From NCBI RefSeq assembly GCF_000293865.2, contig NZ_ALKN02000005.1, positions 172,334-236,333 of the forward strand: a stretch of 64,000 nt of DNA, read 5' to 3'. The position numbers and the translations under genes are program-made. Under the pieces are notes generated by a model. The model saw only the letters and a list, made by a program, of their open reading frames with translations, was not told where the DNA came from and searched no databases. This document shows positions 30,297-40,706 of this stretch, piece after piece (position 1 is the stretch's first letter; every line of letters starts with the position of its first letter). This DNA comes from Limnohabitans sp. Rim28 (GTDB taxonomy: Bacteria > Pseudomonadota > Gammaproteobacteria > Burkholderiales > Burkholderiaceae_C).

Positions 30297-30323
30297 TTGC
30301 TTGGGGCCGTTCGGGTGCATAAT
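30297..30323 (+). promoter_or_regulatory. Candidate ptsN promoter
   Basis: TTGCTT (30297-30302) and CATAAT (30318-30323) are spaced by 15 bases, 12 bases before the ptsN ATG. This follows the hpf terminator, so ptsN-hprK needs its own promoter. The spacer is short. Confidence 0.4.
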
Positions 30324-30335
30324 CCGGCCTCGACC

Positions 30336-30803
30336 ATGAACCGACTCTCATCCATACTGCCTGTTGCCCAAGTTCTTGTAGGCGTGGAAGCCACCAGCAA
30401 GAAACGTGCATTCGAAGAAGCCGGACTTCTCTTTGAGAATCTCCACGGCTTGTCGCGTGCTTTGGTGACCGACAGCTTGTTTGCGCGGGAGAGATTGGGC
30501 TCGACAGGTCTGGGTCATGGCGTGGCCATCCCTCATGGCCGCATCAAAGGCCTCAAGGCGCCCATGGCTGCCGTCTTTCAGTTGGCTGAGCCGATCGGCT
30601 TTGACGCCCCTGATGAGCAGCCTGTGAATTTGCTGATTTTTTTGCTGGTGCCCGAGGCTGCTACGCAAAAACACCTTGAAATTCTCTCTGAAATCGCTGA
30701 ATTGCTGAGCGATACCGTGCTTCGCGAAAGCATCAAGTCCAGTTCGGCCCAAATCGGTTTGCACCAATTGATTGCCCAGTGGCAGTCGGCCCAAACGGCC
30801 TGA
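30336..30803 (+). CDS. ptsN: PtsN, EIIA(Ntr) of the nitrogen PTS
   Basis: 155 residues of the PTS EIIA type 2 fold. The phosphorylated histidine is in IPHGR (His67). EIIA(Ntr) relays phosphorylation state to potassium uptake, sigma-54 functions and other targets rather than moving a sugar. It lies upstream of hprK (gap 23 bases). The kup potassium transporter lies about 11 kb away, a possible target of PtsN by analogy with enteric TrkA/Kdp control. Confidence 0.92.
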   Translation: MNRLSSILPVAQVLVGVEATSKKRAFEEAGLLFENLHGLSRALVTDSLFARERLGSTGLGHGVAIPHGRIKGLKAPMAAVFQLAEPIGFDAPDEQPVNLLIFLLVPEAATQKHLEILSEIAELLSDTVLRESIKSSSAQIGLHQLIAQWQSAQTA

Positions 30804-30826
30804 GTTCTCACGGCTGAAGTTCTGCG

Positions 30827-31768
30827 ATGAAGCCTTCCGTCATCAGCGCCGACGTTTTGTTTGAAGACCATCGGCAGCAACTCAAATGGCAGTGGTTGGC
30901 AGGTCTTGGCGCCTCCGAGCGTCGTTTTGACGAAGTCGCAGTGCGCGAAGCCCGGTCGGGTGCCGACTTGGTGGGGTATCTCAACTACATCCATCCTTAC
31001 CGCGTACAAATCTTAGGCCCACGCGAAGTGGCTTACCTGACCAGCGGTACCGATGAAGACTGTGCCCGTCGTACGTCCCGCATCGTGACCTTAGAGCCGC
31101 CTGTCTTGGTTTTGGCCGATGGCCAGACCGCCCCCGATGCACTGTTGGCCATGTGTGAGCGGGCTCAAATTCCGATGTTTTTGACCGAGCAGTCGTCAGC
31201 GTTTGTGATTGACGTTTTGCGGGCCTATTTGTCCAAACATTTTGCCGATCGCACCACGATGCATGGTGTCTTCATGGACATCTTGGGCATGGGTGTTTTG
31301 ATCACGGGCGAATCGGGCTTGGGGAAAAGTGAGTTGGGCTTGGAGCTGATTTCCCGCGGCAACGGCTTGGTGGCCGATGACGCCGTTGATTTGTACCGCA
31401 TCAATCAGACCACCATCGAGGCCCGGTGTCCGGACCTTTTGCAGAACTTGCTTGAAGTGCGTGGCATCGGCTTGCTCGACATTCGGGCTATTTTTGGTGA
31501 AACGGCCGTGCGCCGCAAGATGCGTCTTAAGCTGATCGTTCACTTGGTTCGTCGCGAAACTTTGGAGCGCGACTACGAACGCTTGCCGTCAGAGCCTTTG
31601 CGCCAGGATGTGCTCGGAATCCCCGTTCAAAAGGTGGTGATTCAAGTGATGGCGGGGCGAAACATCGCGGTTTTGGTGGAAGCGGCTGTGCGCAACACGA
31701 TTTTGCAGATGCGTGGCATCGACACCTACCAAGAATTCATTGAGCGGCAACGCCGCGCTATGGAGTGA
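30827..31768 (+). CDS. hprK: HPr kinase/phosphorylase
   Basis: 313 residues. The N-terminal domain leads to a kinase domain with Walker A GESGLGKS (residues 161-168) and the signature [16 protein letters not shown]. HprK phosphorylates or dephosphorylates a serine of HPr. Proteobacteria with hprK beside ptsN generally use it in regulation, not sugar uptake. No HPr or EI gene is in the window. Confidence 0.95.
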   Translation: MKPSVISADVLFEDHRQQLKWQWLAGLGASERRFDEVAVREARSGADLVGYLNYIHPYRVQILGPREVAYLTSGTDEDCARRTSRIVTLEPPVLVLADGQTAPDALLAMCERAQIPMFLTEQSSAFVIDVLRAYLSKHFADRTTMHGVFMDILGMGVLITGESGLGKSELGLELISRGNGLVADDAVDLYRINQTTIEARCPDLLQNLLEVRGIGLLDIRAIFGETAVRRKMRLKLIVHLVRRETLERDYERLPSEPLRQDVLGIPVQKVVIQVMAGRNIAVLVEAAVRNTILQMRGIDTYQEFIERQRRAME

Positions 31769-31781
31769 TCCCTTCAATTGC

Positions 31782-32213
31782 TCAGCGGGCATTCCGATGG
31801 GGGCAGGGATTCTGAGTGCAATGGGCGTACAAGCTCAGAGCATGGTCTGCGATCTCAAATCCTTTGGCCTTGGCCACGGCGTGTTGACGGGATTCGATCT
31901 CTGCATCGTAGAACTCTTCAACCCGGCCGCAATCGAGGCAGACCATGTGGTCATGGTGCTGCCCTTCGTTCAACTCGTAAACAGATTTGCCACTTTCAAA
32001 GTGGTTGCGACTCAAGATCCCAGCCTGCTCAAATTGCGTCAAAACCCGGTAAACAGTGGCCAAGCCGATGTCTGCGTTTTCAAGCAGCAGATGACGAAAA
32101 ACATCTTCTGCTGTCATGTGACGCATGGAGCCGCTTTGGAAAACCTCCAAAATTTTCAGCCGCGGCAAAGTGGCCTTGAGCCCGTTGTTTTTCAGTTCAT
32201 CAATCTGACGCAT
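31782..32213 (-). CDS. fur: Ferric uptake regulator Fur
   Basis: 143 residues. A winged helix ([30 protein letters not shown]) and a C-terminal metal domain with [16 protein letters not shown], which holds the regulatory histidines and the zinc-site cysteines. Fur represses iron uptake when Fe2+ is bound. ATG 32213 is chosen because the family starts at [15 protein letters not shown]. It is divergent from bamE (87 bases), the standard arrangement, and convergent to hprK. Confidence 0.95.
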   Translation of the reverse strand: MRQIDELKNNGLKATLPRLKILEVFQSGSMRHMTAEDVFRHLLLENADIGLATVYRVLTQFEQAGILSRNHFESGKSVYELNEGQHHDHMVCLDCGRVEEFYDAEIESRQHAVAKAKGFEIADHALSLYAHCTQNPCPHRNAR

Positions 32214-32300
32214 GGGATGGGGTGGTCCTGTCGTTGGGTAGCGGTTTGTTTGCAAAGCTGCCGCTACAATGGACATGATCATATCGGCACCCATCCAACC

Positions 32301-32843
32301 ATGACCGCATCCCCGACATTCCGCTTGCCCTGCCGTTTTCTGGCTGTAGCACTCGTGCTCTTTGGCTTGCTGGGTTGCAGTGGTTTAGCCGGCGTCAATC
32401 GAGACACATTCAAGCCTTATGTGCCCGAGGTGGTCCAGGGCAACTTCATCTCCAAAGAGCAGCGTCAAGTCCTGAGCCGTGGCATGGCGCGCGTTCAAGT
32501 GCGCGAAATTTTGGGCACACCCTTGGTCGCCAGTTTGTTTCATGCTGACCGATGGGATTACGCCTTCAGCATACAAAGGCAAGGCGTCGCACCACAAAAT
32601 TTCAGGCTCACGGTTCATTTCAAGGGCGATGTGTTGGATCGCATAGAGGGCGACGATTTGCCCAGTGAATCCGAGTTCGCCGGTCGTTTGATCAAGCCTC
32701 GGACGCCCGGCAAATTGCCGACCCTTCAAGCCAGCGAAGAAGACCTCAAGAAGTTCACCACCACGTCGTTAGCCAAACCCACCAATCCGCCCGCAGCGTC
32801 CGCCCCCCGAACTTACCCGCCCTTGGAGCCTGCTTCGCGTTGA
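32301..32843 (+). CDS. bamE: BamE, outer membrane assembly lipoprotein
   Basis: 180 residues with a lipoprotein signal (lipobox LLGC, Cys26) and the BamE/SmpA domain ([17 protein letters not shown], then [18 protein letters not shown]). BamE supports the BAM machine that inserts outer-membrane barrels. The Pro/Ala-rich tail is longer than in E. coli. TACAAT (32265-32270) may be its -10 box. dapB follows. Confidence 0.93.
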   Translation: MTASPTFRLPCRFLAVALVLFGLLGCSGLAGVNRDTFKPYVPEVVQGNFISKEQRQVLSRGMARVQVREILGTPLVASLFHADRWDYAFSIQRQGVAPQNFRLTVHFKGDVLDRIEGDDLPSESEFAGRLIKPRTPGKLPTLQASEEDLKKFTTTSLAKPTNPPAASAPRTYPPLEPASR

Positions 32844-32902
32844 GCGCGGTAGTTGGGTGTGACCCTTGCAGCGGTGTCGTCCCTCTTCCCTTCAAACCCC
32901 TT

Positions 32903-33718
32903 ATGACCACACTGAAACAACTGCCCATCACCGTCGCGGGTGCCTCCGGTCGCATGGGGCACATGCTGATTGAAGCCATTTTGGCCACAGATGATTGCCG
33001 TTTGGCGGGTGCCCTGGACATGGCCAGCAGTCCGGCTCTGGGCCAAGACGCGGGTGCCGCCATGGGGCGCACTACGGGCACTTTGGTCACGGCTGACCTG
33101 CACGCAGGCCTGCAGGGCGCGGCTTGTTTGATCGACTTCACACGTCCCGAAGGCACTCTGGCACACCTCAAAGTGTGCCGCGAGCTGCGCGTGAAAGCGG
33201 TCATTGGCACCACGGGTTTCACCGACGCGCAAAAAGCCGAAATCGCCGAGATCGCGCGCGACGTGGCCATCGTCATGGCGCCGAACATGAGCGTGGGCGT
33301 CAACGTCACCCTCAAACTTTTGCAAATGGCGGCGCAAGCCATGCCCACCGGCTACGACATCGAGATCATCGAAGCCCACCACCGGCACAAAGTCGATGCG
33401 CCGTCGGGCACAGCCCTCAAGATGGGCGAGGTGATTGCCGAAGCCATTGGGCGCGATCTGAACGAGTGCGCTGTTTACGAACGATATGGCCACACCGGCG
33501 AACGCGACCCATCCACCATTGGGTTTTCCACCATCCGGGGCGGTGACATTGTGGGCGACCACACGGTGCTCTTTGCAGGGATTGGCGAGCGCATAGAGGT
33601 GACGCACAAGTCATCCAGTCGCTCGACCTACGCTCAAGGCAGTCTTCGGGCGGCACGCTTCTTGTCAACGCAAGACAGTGGCTTGTTTGACATGTTTGAC
33701 GTGTTGAAACTGCGCTGA
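32903..33718 (+). CDS. dapB: 4-hydroxy-tetrahydrodipicolinate reductase
   Basis: 271 residues. The NAD(P) motif [16 protein letters not shown] is at the N-terminus, and the substrate motif [20 protein letters not shown] is in the middle with the catalytic His and Lys. DapB makes tetrahydrodipicolinate in lysine and diaminopimelate synthesis. ATG 32903 is preferred over an upstream start that overlaps bamE. The exbB-like gene follows after 22 bases. Confidence 0.95.
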   Translation: MTTLKQLPITVAGASGRMGHMLIEAILATDDCRLAGALDMASSPALGQDAGAAMGRTTGTLVTADLHAGLQGAACLIDFTRPEGTLAHLKVCRELRVKAVIGTTGFTDAQKAEIAEIARDVAIVMAPNMSVGVNVTLKLLQMAAQAMPTGYDIEIIEAHHRHKVDAPSGTALKMGEVIAEAIGRDLNECAVYERYGHTGERDPSTIGFSTIRGGDIVGDHTVLFAGIGERIEVTHKSSSRSTYAQGSLRAARFLSTQDSGLFDMFDVLKLR

Positions 33719-33740
33719 GGCGCGTTGACCCCCAAACACC

Positions 33741-34385
33741 ATGAGCTTGAACGACTTCTGGCAACACAGCGACGCCGTGAGTCTGGTTTTGGCGGTGTTG
33801 CTCTTGGCGCTGTCTGTGGGCTCATGGGTGGTGATTGCCTGGAAATGGCGTTTGCTATCCCGGGTGAGTGAAGACGTGCCTCGCAGTGTGGCCGCTTTTT
33901 GGCAAGCATCCGGCTTTGACGATGCCCGCCAGCGCGTGGCCCAATTTGACCGTGATGCCTGTGTGCTGCCCATGTTGGACGCGACTTTGTTGCCCTTGGG
34001 GGGCACTTTGGCTTCCTCCGGCGACCGACACCACCAACTGACGCGGGTGCTGCGCGACGCCATGCAATCGGTGGTTCGACGAATGCAGTGGGGACAAACA
34101 TGGTTGGCCACTGCGGGTGCGATTTCCCCCTTTATCGGTTTGTTGGGCACGGTCTGGGGCATCTTCAACGCTTTGGCAGGCCTGACAGAGGGCGGGGCAA
34201 TTCGCATCGAAGAGATTGCCGGACCCGTGGGCGAGGCCTTGGTCATGACTGCGGCCGGCTTGGCCGTGGCGATTCCGGCGGTGTTGGGTTACAACCTGTT
34301 GGGCAGGCGCATTGGCCAAGTCGAGGCGGTGCTTGAAGGTTTTGCACATGATGTGCGGGCGCTTTTGGCCGAAACTTCAGACTGA
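33741..34385 (+). CDS. exbB: MotA/TolQ/ExbB proton-channel protein
   Basis: 214 residues with three membrane helices and the conserved GLLGTVWGIFNALAGL and AVAIPAVLGYN segments of TolQ/ExbB. Together with the ExbD/TolR gene six bases downstream it forms the stator that uses the proton gradient to energise TonB or TolA. No tonB, tolA, tolB or pal gene follows, so ExbB rather than TolQ is favoured, tentatively. Confidence 0.85.
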   Translation: MSLNDFWQHSDAVSLVLAVLLLALSVGSWVVIAWKWRLLSRVSEDVPRSVAAFWQASGFDDARQRVAQFDRDACVLPMLDATLLPLGGTLASSGDRHHQLTRVLRDAMQSVVRRMQWGQTWLATAGAISPFIGLLGTVWGIFNALAGLTEGGAIRIEEIAGPVGEALVMTAAGLAVAIPAVLGYNLLGRRIGQVEAVLEGFAHDVRALLAETSD

Positions 34386-34391
34386 TGCACC

Positions 34392-34811
34392 ATGGCCTTT
34401 GGTCGATTGTCCAGCCGTCCGTCCGATCCGCCCATGGGTGAGATCAATGTGACGCCCTTGGTGGACGTGATGTTGGTCTTGCTGGTGATTTTCATGGTCA
34501 CAGCACCCTTGATGAGCAGCGCCATACGGCTGGACTTGCCTCAAAGCGAAGGCGTCGATACTGGCGCCTTGGCTTCCTCTGTGGTGTTGGTGGTGGATGC
34601 CCAAGGGGCTCTGTACCTGAACGATCAAGCCATCACGGCGCAAGATCTGAAAGCCCATCTGTCCCGTGTGGCCCTTAGAAATCCGCAAACCGAGTTGGAG
34701 CTCAGAGCCGACGCCACTGTGTCCTACGGTCGGGTGGTGGAGGCCATGGGTTTGGCTCAAAAAGCGGGCCTGACCCGCATTGGCTTTGTGGCTCAGCTGG
34801 CAGCCCCCTGA
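34392..34811 (+). CDS. exbD: ExbD/TolR biopolymer transport protein
   Basis: 139 residues. A short cytoplasmic start (EINVTPLVDVMLVLLVIFMV) contains the proton-relay Asp in the single helix, followed by a periplasmic domain. It is the partner of the preceding channel protein. leuS follows after 66 bases. Confidence 0.87.
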   Translation: MAFGRLSSRPSDPPMGEINVTPLVDVMLVLLVIFMVTAPLMSSAIRLDLPQSEGVDTGALASSVVLVVDAQGALYLNDQAITAQDLKAHLSRVALRNPQTELELRADATVSYGRVVEAMGLAQKAGLTRIGFVAQLAAP

Positions 34812-34863
34812 TGGGCGCAGGCTTGGCGAGTTTTGCGCCCTCGAATTGACCCAGCCCAAGCCC

Positions 34864-34869
34864 TACAAT
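34864..34869 (+). promoter_or_regulatory. Candidate -10 box of leuS, leaderless-type
   Basis: TACAAT ends eight bases before the leuS ATG. There is no Shine-Dalgarno between. A TCGAAT at 34841-34846 is a poor -35 with a 17-base spacer. Confidence 0.35.
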
Positions 34870-34877
34870 TTAGCCCT

Positions 34878-37688
34878 ATGCAAGACAAGTACAACCACCT
34901 CGAAGTCGAACCCGCAGCGCAGTCGCGCTGGACGGCCCGCGATGCCTACCGCGTCACCGAAGACGCCAGCAAAAAGAAGTTTTACGCCTGCTCCATGCTG
35001 CCTTACCCCAGCGGCAAGCTGCACATGGGCCATGTGCGCAACTACACCATCAATGACATGCTCACGCGCAGCCTGCGCATGAAGGGCCACAACGTCCTCA
35101 TGCCCATGGGCTGGGACGCGTTTGGTCTGCCTGCCGAGAATGCCGCGCTTAAAAACGGCGTGCCCCCGGCCAAGTGGACTTACGAAAACATCGCTTACAT
35201 GAAAAAGCAGATGCAGGCCATGGGTTTGGCCATCGACTGGTCGCGCGAGGTCGCCACCTGCGACCCCACCTATTACAAGTGGAACCAGTGGTTGTTCTTG
35301 AAGATGCTGGAAAAAGGCATCGCCTACCGCAAGACCCAGGTCGTCAACTGGGACCCGGTGGACCAGACGGTGCTGGCCAACGAGCAGGTGATCGACGGCA
35401 AAGGTTGGCGTACAGGTGCACCGGTTGAAAAACGCGAAATTCCGGGCTATTACCTGAACATCACCGCTTACGCGCAAGAGTTGCTCGACCATGTGCAGAT
35501 CGGCAACGAGAAAGCCACGCTGAACGGCTGGCCCGACAAAGTGCGCCTGATGCAGGAGAACTGGATCGGCAAGAGCGAAGGCGTGCGCTTCGCTTTCCCG
35601 CACGACATCCGCGATGCCTCGGGTGCTCCGATTGGCGAGGGCAAGATGTTCGTCTTCACCACCCGCGCCGACACCATCATGGGCGTGACGTTTTGCGCCG
35701 TGGCGGCCGAGCACCCGCTGGCGCTGCACGCAGCAGCAAGCAAGCCCACGCTGGCCGCCTTCCTTGAGGAATGCAAAACCGGTGGCACCACCGAGGCCGA
35801 AATGGCCACCCAAGAAAAGAAGGGCATGCCCACGGGCTTGTTCGTCACGCATCCCCTCACCGGCGCGCAGGTCGAGGTCTGGGTTGGCAACTATGTGCTG
35901 ATGAGTTACGGCGATGGCGCTGTGATGGGCGTGCCAGCGCACGATGAGCGTGACTTTGCGTTTGCTTTGAAGTACGACTTGCCGATTCGTCAGGTCGTTG
36001 GACTGGCTCCGGCCGTGGCGGTCTTGCCCTCCGGTTCGTCAGTCGCAGGCTCCGATTCCTCACCGGCGGCCAAGCCCGCCACGGCCTTGGTGGCCGGGGT
36101 TGGCGATGCATCGTTCGACGAGCGTGTCTGGCAAGAGTGGTACGCCACCAAAAATGGCATCTGCGTCAACTCCGGCGAACTCGATGGCCTGAGCTTCAAG
36201 GCGGCCGCCAGCAAAGTGGCCGAGCTTTTGGCCGCCAAAGGCTTGGGCGAGAAGAAAACCACCTGGCGTCTGCGCGACTGGGGCGTGAGCCGCCAGCGCT
36301 ATTGGGGGACACCCATCCCGATCATCCATTGCGACGAGCACGGCGCGGTGCCGGTGCCCGAAAAAGACCTGCCCGTGGTGCTGCCGCAAGACTGCATCCC
36401 TGACGGGTCAGGCAACCCGCTGCACCAACACGAAGGTTTCCATGCGGGTGTGACTTGCCCGGTGTGCGGTCAACCCGCCCGACGCGAGACCGACACCATG
36501 GACACCTTCGTGGATTCGTCCTGGTACTTCATGCGCTATTGCGACCCGACCAAAGCCGATGGCATGGTGGGGGCGGGTGCTGATTACTGGATGCGCGATC
36601 AACTGCTGGCCACGGGTGGCAGCGGCATGGACCAGTACATTGGCGGCATCGAGCACGCCATCCTGCACCTGCTGTATGCACGCTTCTGGACCAAGGTCAT
36701 GCGCGATTTGGGTTTGGTCAAGGTCGACGAGCCTTTCACCAAACTGCTCACGCAAGGCATGGTGCTGAACCATATTTACTCCCGCCGCACCGCCAAGGGT
36801 GGCAAGGATTACTTCTGGCCGCACGATGTCGAGCATGTGCTGGACGATACTGGCAAAGTCATCGGTGCCCAACTCAAGAACGAAGCCGACAGTGGCGACG
36901 GTCGTCTGCCCGTGGGCACGCCAATAGACTACGAAGGCGTGGGCACCATGTCCAAGTCGAAAAACAACGGCGTGGACCCGCAGGACCTGATCGAGAAGTA
37001 CGGTGCCGACACCGCGCGCTTGTACACCATGTTCACCGCACCGCCCGAAGTCACACTGGAGTGGAATGACTCCGCCGTGGAAGGCAGTTACCGCTTTTTG
37101 CGCCGGGTCTGGAACTTCGCGTTCAAGCACCACGAACTGCTTCGCTCGGCCACGGCGCAAGACCTGAGCCAAGCCGCCTTGGGTGACGCGGCCAAGGCCC
37201 TGCGCCGCGAGATGCACCTGGTGCTCAAGCAAGTGGGCTACGACTACGAGCGCATGCAATACAACACCGTGGTATCCGGTTGCATGAAACTGCTCAATGC
37301 CCTGGAAGACTTCAAACCTGATGCCAGCCCGGGTGACACTGCTGCCCTGTGCGAAGGCGTGTCCATTCTGATGCGCATGCTCTACCCCGCCTGCCCGCAC
37401 ATCACCGACGAAATTTGGCAGCAATTGGGTTACGCACAAGCCGTGGGCGAGTTGCTTGACGCACCTTGGCCCGCCCTCGACGAGTCGGCCCTGGAGCGCG
37501 ACCAGATCGAGCTGATGCTGCAAATCAACGGCAAGCTGCGTGGTGCCATTTGGGTGCCCGCCAGCGCCGACAAGACCCAGATCGAAGCCGCCGCTTTGGC
37601 GACGGAGGCTTTTGTCAAGCAAGCTGCAGGTGCCGCACCTAAAAAGGTGATCGTGGTGCCTGGCCGCTTGGTCAACATCGTGGTCTGA
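34878..37688 (+). CDS. leuS: Leucyl-tRNA synthetase
   Basis: 936 residues of class I LeuRS: HIGH-type motif LHMGH (residues 48-52), the CP1 editing domain, and the KMSKS-type TMSKSKNNG near residue 691. About 35 low-complexity Ala/Ser/Pro/Val residues (about 375-410, bases 36001-36110) interrupt the region between the editing domain and the [13 protein letters not shown] segment, absent from the E. coli and Bordetella enzymes as remembered. It heads leuS-lptE-holA. ATG 34878 matches the family [11 protein letters not shown] start. Confidence 0.96.
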   Translation: MQDKYNHLEVEPAAQSRWTARDAYRVTEDASKKKFYACSMLPYPSGKLHMGHVRNYTINDMLTRSLRMKGHNVLMPMGWDAFGLPAENAALKNGVPPAKWTYENIAYMKKQMQAMGLAIDWSREVATCDPTYYKWNQWLFLKMLEKGIAYRKTQVVNWDPVDQTVLANEQVIDGKGWRTGAPVEKREIPGYYLNITAYAQELLDHVQIGNEKATLNGWPDKVRLMQENWIGKSEGVRFAFPHDIRDASGAPIGEGKMFVFTTRADTIMGVTFCAVAAEHPLALHAAASKPTLAAFLEECKTGGTTEAEMATQEKKGMPTGLFVTHPLTGAQVEVWVGNYVLMSYGDGAVMGVPAHDERDFAFALKYDLPIRQVVGLAPAVAVLPSGSSVAGSDSSPAAKPATALVAGVGDASFDERVWQEWYATKNGICVNSGELDGLSFKAAASKVAELLAAKGLGEKKTTWRLRDWGVSRQRYWGTPIPIIHCDEHGAVPVPEKDLPVVLPQDCIPDGSGNPLHQHEGFHAGVTCPVCGQPARRETDTMDTFVDSSWYFMRYCDPTKADGMVGAGADYWMRDQLLATGGSGMDQYIGGIEHAILHLLYARFWTKVMRDLGLVKVDEPFTKLLTQGMVLNHIYSRRTAKGGKDYFWPHDVEHVLDDTGKVIGAQLKNEADSGDGRLPVGTPIDYEGVGTMSKSKNNGVDPQDLIEKYGADTARLYTMFTAPPEVTLEWNDSAVEGSYRFLRRVWNFAFKHHELLRSATAQDLSQAALGDAAKALRREMHLVLKQVGYDYERMQYNTVVSGCMKLLNALEDFKPDASPGDTAALCEGVSILMRMLYPACPHITDEIWQQLGYAQAVGELLDAPWPALDESALERDQIELMLQINGKLRGAIWVPASADKTQIEAAALATEAFVKQAAGAAPKKVIVVPGRLVNIVV

Positions 37689-37700
37689 ATCGGCTGGCCC

Positions 37701-38249
37701 ATGAGCACCCCGCGCCGCCATTTTTTGCAGGGCTTATGGGCTGTGCCCTTGACCGCAGGGCTCTCGGCGTGCGGCTTTCAGTTGCGCAGCGTGGGTGATT
37801 ACCCTTTCAAGACGCTTTACGCCAATTTTTCAATCAATTCGCCTTTGGGTGTCGAGCTGCGTCGGAATCTGTTGGGCACTGGCCGCATTGAGGTGTGGAG
37901 TGAGCCCGCGCAAATGCTCAAAGCCGATGCCATTTTGGACATCTTGAGTGAAGAGCGACAGCAGGTGGTGGTGGGTATCAATGCTTTGGGCCAGGTGCGC
38001 GAATTGCAACTGCGTTTGCGCGTCAGGTTTCGCTTGCGAACGCCCGAAGGTGTGACCTGGATTGATGCGGTGGAGTTGGCGCAGCAGCGTGATTTGAGTT
38101 TCACCGAGACCGCTGCTTTGTCCAAAGAAATCGAACAAGGCATGCTTTACCGCGACATGCAAACCGATATCGTGCAGCAGATCATGCGGCGTTTGGCGAT
38201 GGTCAAGCCGCCAGCCAAAGCACTGGCCGTGCCTGCGTCCAAGCCCTGA
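37701..38249 (+). CDS. lptE: LptE, LPS assembly lipoprotein
   Basis: 182 residues with a lipoprotein signal (lipobox LSAC, Cys24, after an RRHFL start) and a CGFQLRS-type mature N-terminus typical of LptE/RlpB. LptE plugs the LptD barrel that inserts lipopolysaccharide. It follows leuS by 12 bases and precedes holA by six, the usual leuS-lptE-holA operon. Confidence 0.9.
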   Translation: MSTPRRHFLQGLWAVPLTAGLSACGFQLRSVGDYPFKTLYANFSINSPLGVELRRNLLGTGRIEVWSEPAQMLKADAILDILSEERQQVVVGINALGQVRELQLRLRVRFRLRTPEGVTWIDAVELAQQRDLSFTETAALSKEIEQGMLYRDMQTDIVQQIMRRLAMVKPPAKALAVPASKP

Positions 38250-38255
38250 CCACTC

Positions 38256-39308
38256 ATGCAACTGGCCCCATCCCAGCTGTCGTCTCATCTGCAAAAAGGT
38301 TTGCGCAGTCTTTATGTGCTGCATGGCGATGAACCTCTGATGCAGCAAGAAGCCGCTGACGCCATCCGGGCGGCGGCACGGCTCCAGGGCTACACCGAGC
38401 GCAGCGTGCACACCGTTTCGGGCGCGCATTTTGATTGGAGCGAGGTCTTGGCCGCAGGCGGTTCGCTCAGCTTGTTTGCTGACAAACAGATCGTGGAAGT
38501 GCGCATTCCCTCTGGAAAGCCGGGCAAGGAGGGCAGTGCCGCCTTGCAGCAGTTGGCCGCGGCCACCCAAGACAACGACAGCACGTTGACCTTGGTCACT
38601 TTGCCCCGTTTGGATGGACCCACCCGCAAAGGCGCTTGGTTTGGCGCGCTCGAAAATTTTGGCGTTTCGCTCCAGATCGATCCGATTGAGCGCAACGCGC
38701 TGCCCGAGTGGATCGCCCAGCGCTTGCACATGCAGGGCCAAAATGTGGCGGCTGGTGAAGAGGGCCAGCGCACCCTGCAATTTTTTGCAGACCGGGTGGA
38801 GGGCAATTTGTTGGCCGCTTTCCAAGAAATTCAAAAACTGGGCTTGCTTTACCCGCCGGGCGACATCAGCCAAGCCCAAGTGGAGGCGGCGGTCGTCAAT
38901 GTGGCCCGTTACGACGTCTTCAAGTTGTCCGAGTCGGTGCTGTCGGGTCAAGTTGCCCGTGTCCAACGCATGCTCGATGGGTTGCAAGCCGAGGGCGAGG
39001 CCGTTGTGCTGGTGCACTACACCATTGCCGAAGACATCCGTGCTCTGAAACGCGTCAAAGATGCCATGACTGCTGGCAAACCGCTGCCCATGGCGCTGCG
39101 CGAACAGCGCGTCTGGGGGCCGCGCGAGCGCTTGTTTGAGCGCGTTTTGCCCCGCATGACGGAGGCCCGATTGAACGGCCTGCTGCAGGCAGCCCACCAG
39201 GTGGATGGCATTGTCAAAGGCTTGAAAGTGCCCGACTGGCCCACCGATCCTTGGCAAGCTTTGCAGCGCTTGGCCTTGCGGTTTTCGCGCTTTTGCATGG
39301 TGCGCTGA
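38256..39308 (+). CDS. holA: DNA polymerase III delta subunit
   Basis: 350 residues with the HolA clamp-loader fold: [20 protein letters not shown] at the N-terminus and the central [18 protein letters not shown] helix. Delta opens the beta clamp for loading on DNA. It is cotranscribed with leuS and lptE. proA starts 41 bases later. Confidence 0.93.
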   Translation: MQLAPSQLSSHLQKGLRSLYVLHGDEPLMQQEAADAIRAAARLQGYTERSVHTVSGAHFDWSEVLAAGGSLSLFADKQIVEVRIPSGKPGKEGSAALQQLAAATQDNDSTLTLVTLPRLDGPTRKGAWFGALENFGVSLQIDPIERNALPEWIAQRLHMQGQNVAAGEEGQRTLQFFADRVEGNLLAAFQEIQKLGLLYPPGDISQAQVEAAVVNVARYDVFKLSESVLSGQVARVQRMLDGLQAEGEAVVLVHYTIAEDIRALKRVKDAMTAGKPLPMALREQRVWGPRERLFERVLPRMTEARLNGLLQAAHQVDGIVKGLKVPDWPTDPWQALQRLALRFSRFCMVR

Positions 39309-39349
39309 GGCCCATCCCTACCCTTGGCTGCATCTGCGAAAATGTCCCA

Positions 39350-40630
39350 ATGACCGAATTGAACACTGCTGAATACATGCTGGCTTTGGGCCAGCAGGCC
39401 AAGCAAGCTTCGGCCGCCATGGCCCGCGCTTCGTCTGCGACCAAAAACAAGGCATTGCGCCGTTTGGCGGCCTTGTTGCGCCACAACACCGAGGCCCTGC
39501 AGCTGGACAACGCCAAAGACTTGGCGCGGGCCCGTGCTGCCGGTTTGGCCGAACCCATGGTGGACCGCCTGAAACTCACCCCCAAGGTGTTGGAGACCTG
39601 TGCCCAAGGTTGCGAGCAATTGGCGGCGATGCCCGACGTGATCGGCGAGGTCATCGGTATGAAGCAAGTGCCCAGTGGCATCCGCGTGGGCCAGATGCGG
39701 GTGCCGATTGGCGTGTTCGGCATGATTTTTGAAAGCCGACCCAACGTGACCATTGAAGCCGCCAGCCTGTCGATCAAGAGTGGCAACGCTTGCATCTTGC
39801 GGGGTGGTTCTGAGGCCATTGAGTCGAACAAAGCTTTGGCGCAACTGGTGCAGCAAGCCTTGTCCGACAGCGGCTTGCCCGTTGATGCGGTACAACTGGT
39901 GCAAACCACGGACCGTGCGGCGGTGGGTCAGCTCATCACCATGCCCCAGTTTGTGGATGTGGTCATCCCGCGTGGCGGCAAAGGCCTGATCGAGCGCATC
40001 AGCGCCGAAGCCAAGGTGCCGGTCATCAAGCACCTGGACGGCAACTGCCACACCTATGTGGACGAGCCTTGTGACATGGACATGGCTGTTCGGGTGGCCG
40101 ACAACGCCAAAACCCACAAATACAGCCCTTGCAATGCCAGCGAGAGTTTGCTGGTGGCCCGCGGCGTGGCGACAGAATTTTTGCCCCAAATTGGCGCGGT
40201 GTATGCCGCCAAAGGGGTTGAGATGCGTTGCTGCCCCAAGGCCAAGGCCATCCTGAGTCAAGTCGCCGGCGCCCACCTGAAAGACGCGACCGAGCAAGAT
40301 TGGTTCGAGGAATACCTTGCCCCCATCATCAGCATCAAGGTGGTTGAAGGGGTGGATGAGGCGATTGCCCACATCAACCACTACAGCAGTCACCACACCG
40401 ACGCCATCTTGACCCGTGACCATGTGCACGCCCAGCGTTTTTTGCGCGAGGTGGATTCCGCCAGTGTGATGGTCAACACCAGCACGCGTTTTGCCGATGG
40501 TTTTGAGTACGGGCTGGGCGCCGAAATTGGCATCAGCACCGACAAGTTTCACGCCCGGGGGCCTGTCGGCATCGAAGGGCTGACCTCCCTCAAGTACGTG
40601 GTACTGGGCGAAGGCGAAGTGCGTGTCTAA
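39350..40630 (+). CDS. proA: Gamma-glutamyl phosphate reductase
   Basis: 426 residues of the aldehyde dehydrogenase superfamily ProA branch: [20 protein letters not shown], the [13 protein letters not shown] segment and the catalytic Cys region [14 protein letters not shown]. ProA reduces gamma-glutamyl phosphate in proline synthesis. proB is not in the window. ATG 39350 is preferred over an upstream start inside holA. Confidence 0.95.
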   Translation: MTELNTAEYMLALGQQAKQASAAMARASSATKNKALRRLAALLRHNTEALQLDNAKDLARARAAGLAEPMVDRLKLTPKVLETCAQGCEQLAAMPDVIGEVIGMKQVPSGIRVGQMRVPIGVFGMIFESRPNVTIEAASLSIKSGNACILRGGSEAIESNKALAQLVQQALSDSGLPVDAVQLVQTTDRAAVGQLITMPQFVDVVIPRGGKGLIERISAEAKVPVIKHLDGNCHTYVDEPCDMDMAVRVADNAKTHKYSPCNASESLLVARGVATEFLPQIGAVYAAKGVEMRCCPKAKAILSQVAGAHLKDATEQDWFEEYLAPIISIKVVEGVDEAIAHINHYSSHHTDAILTRDHVHAQRFLREVDSASVMVNTSTRFADGFEYGLGAEIGISTDKFHARGPVGIEGLTSLKYVVLGEGEVRV

Positions 40631-40706
40631 CGCGTGCTTGAAAAGCGAGGCTTTGGCCTCATATGATTTCTCTGTTTTGTTCACCACAGCCCCCTAAAGG
40701 TCGCCC

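Noticed and set aside
34833..34877. T-box or attenuator before leuS
   Set aside because: The gap to exbD is only 66 bases, with no specifier or antiterminator structure, and T-boxes are not expected in betaproteobacteria.
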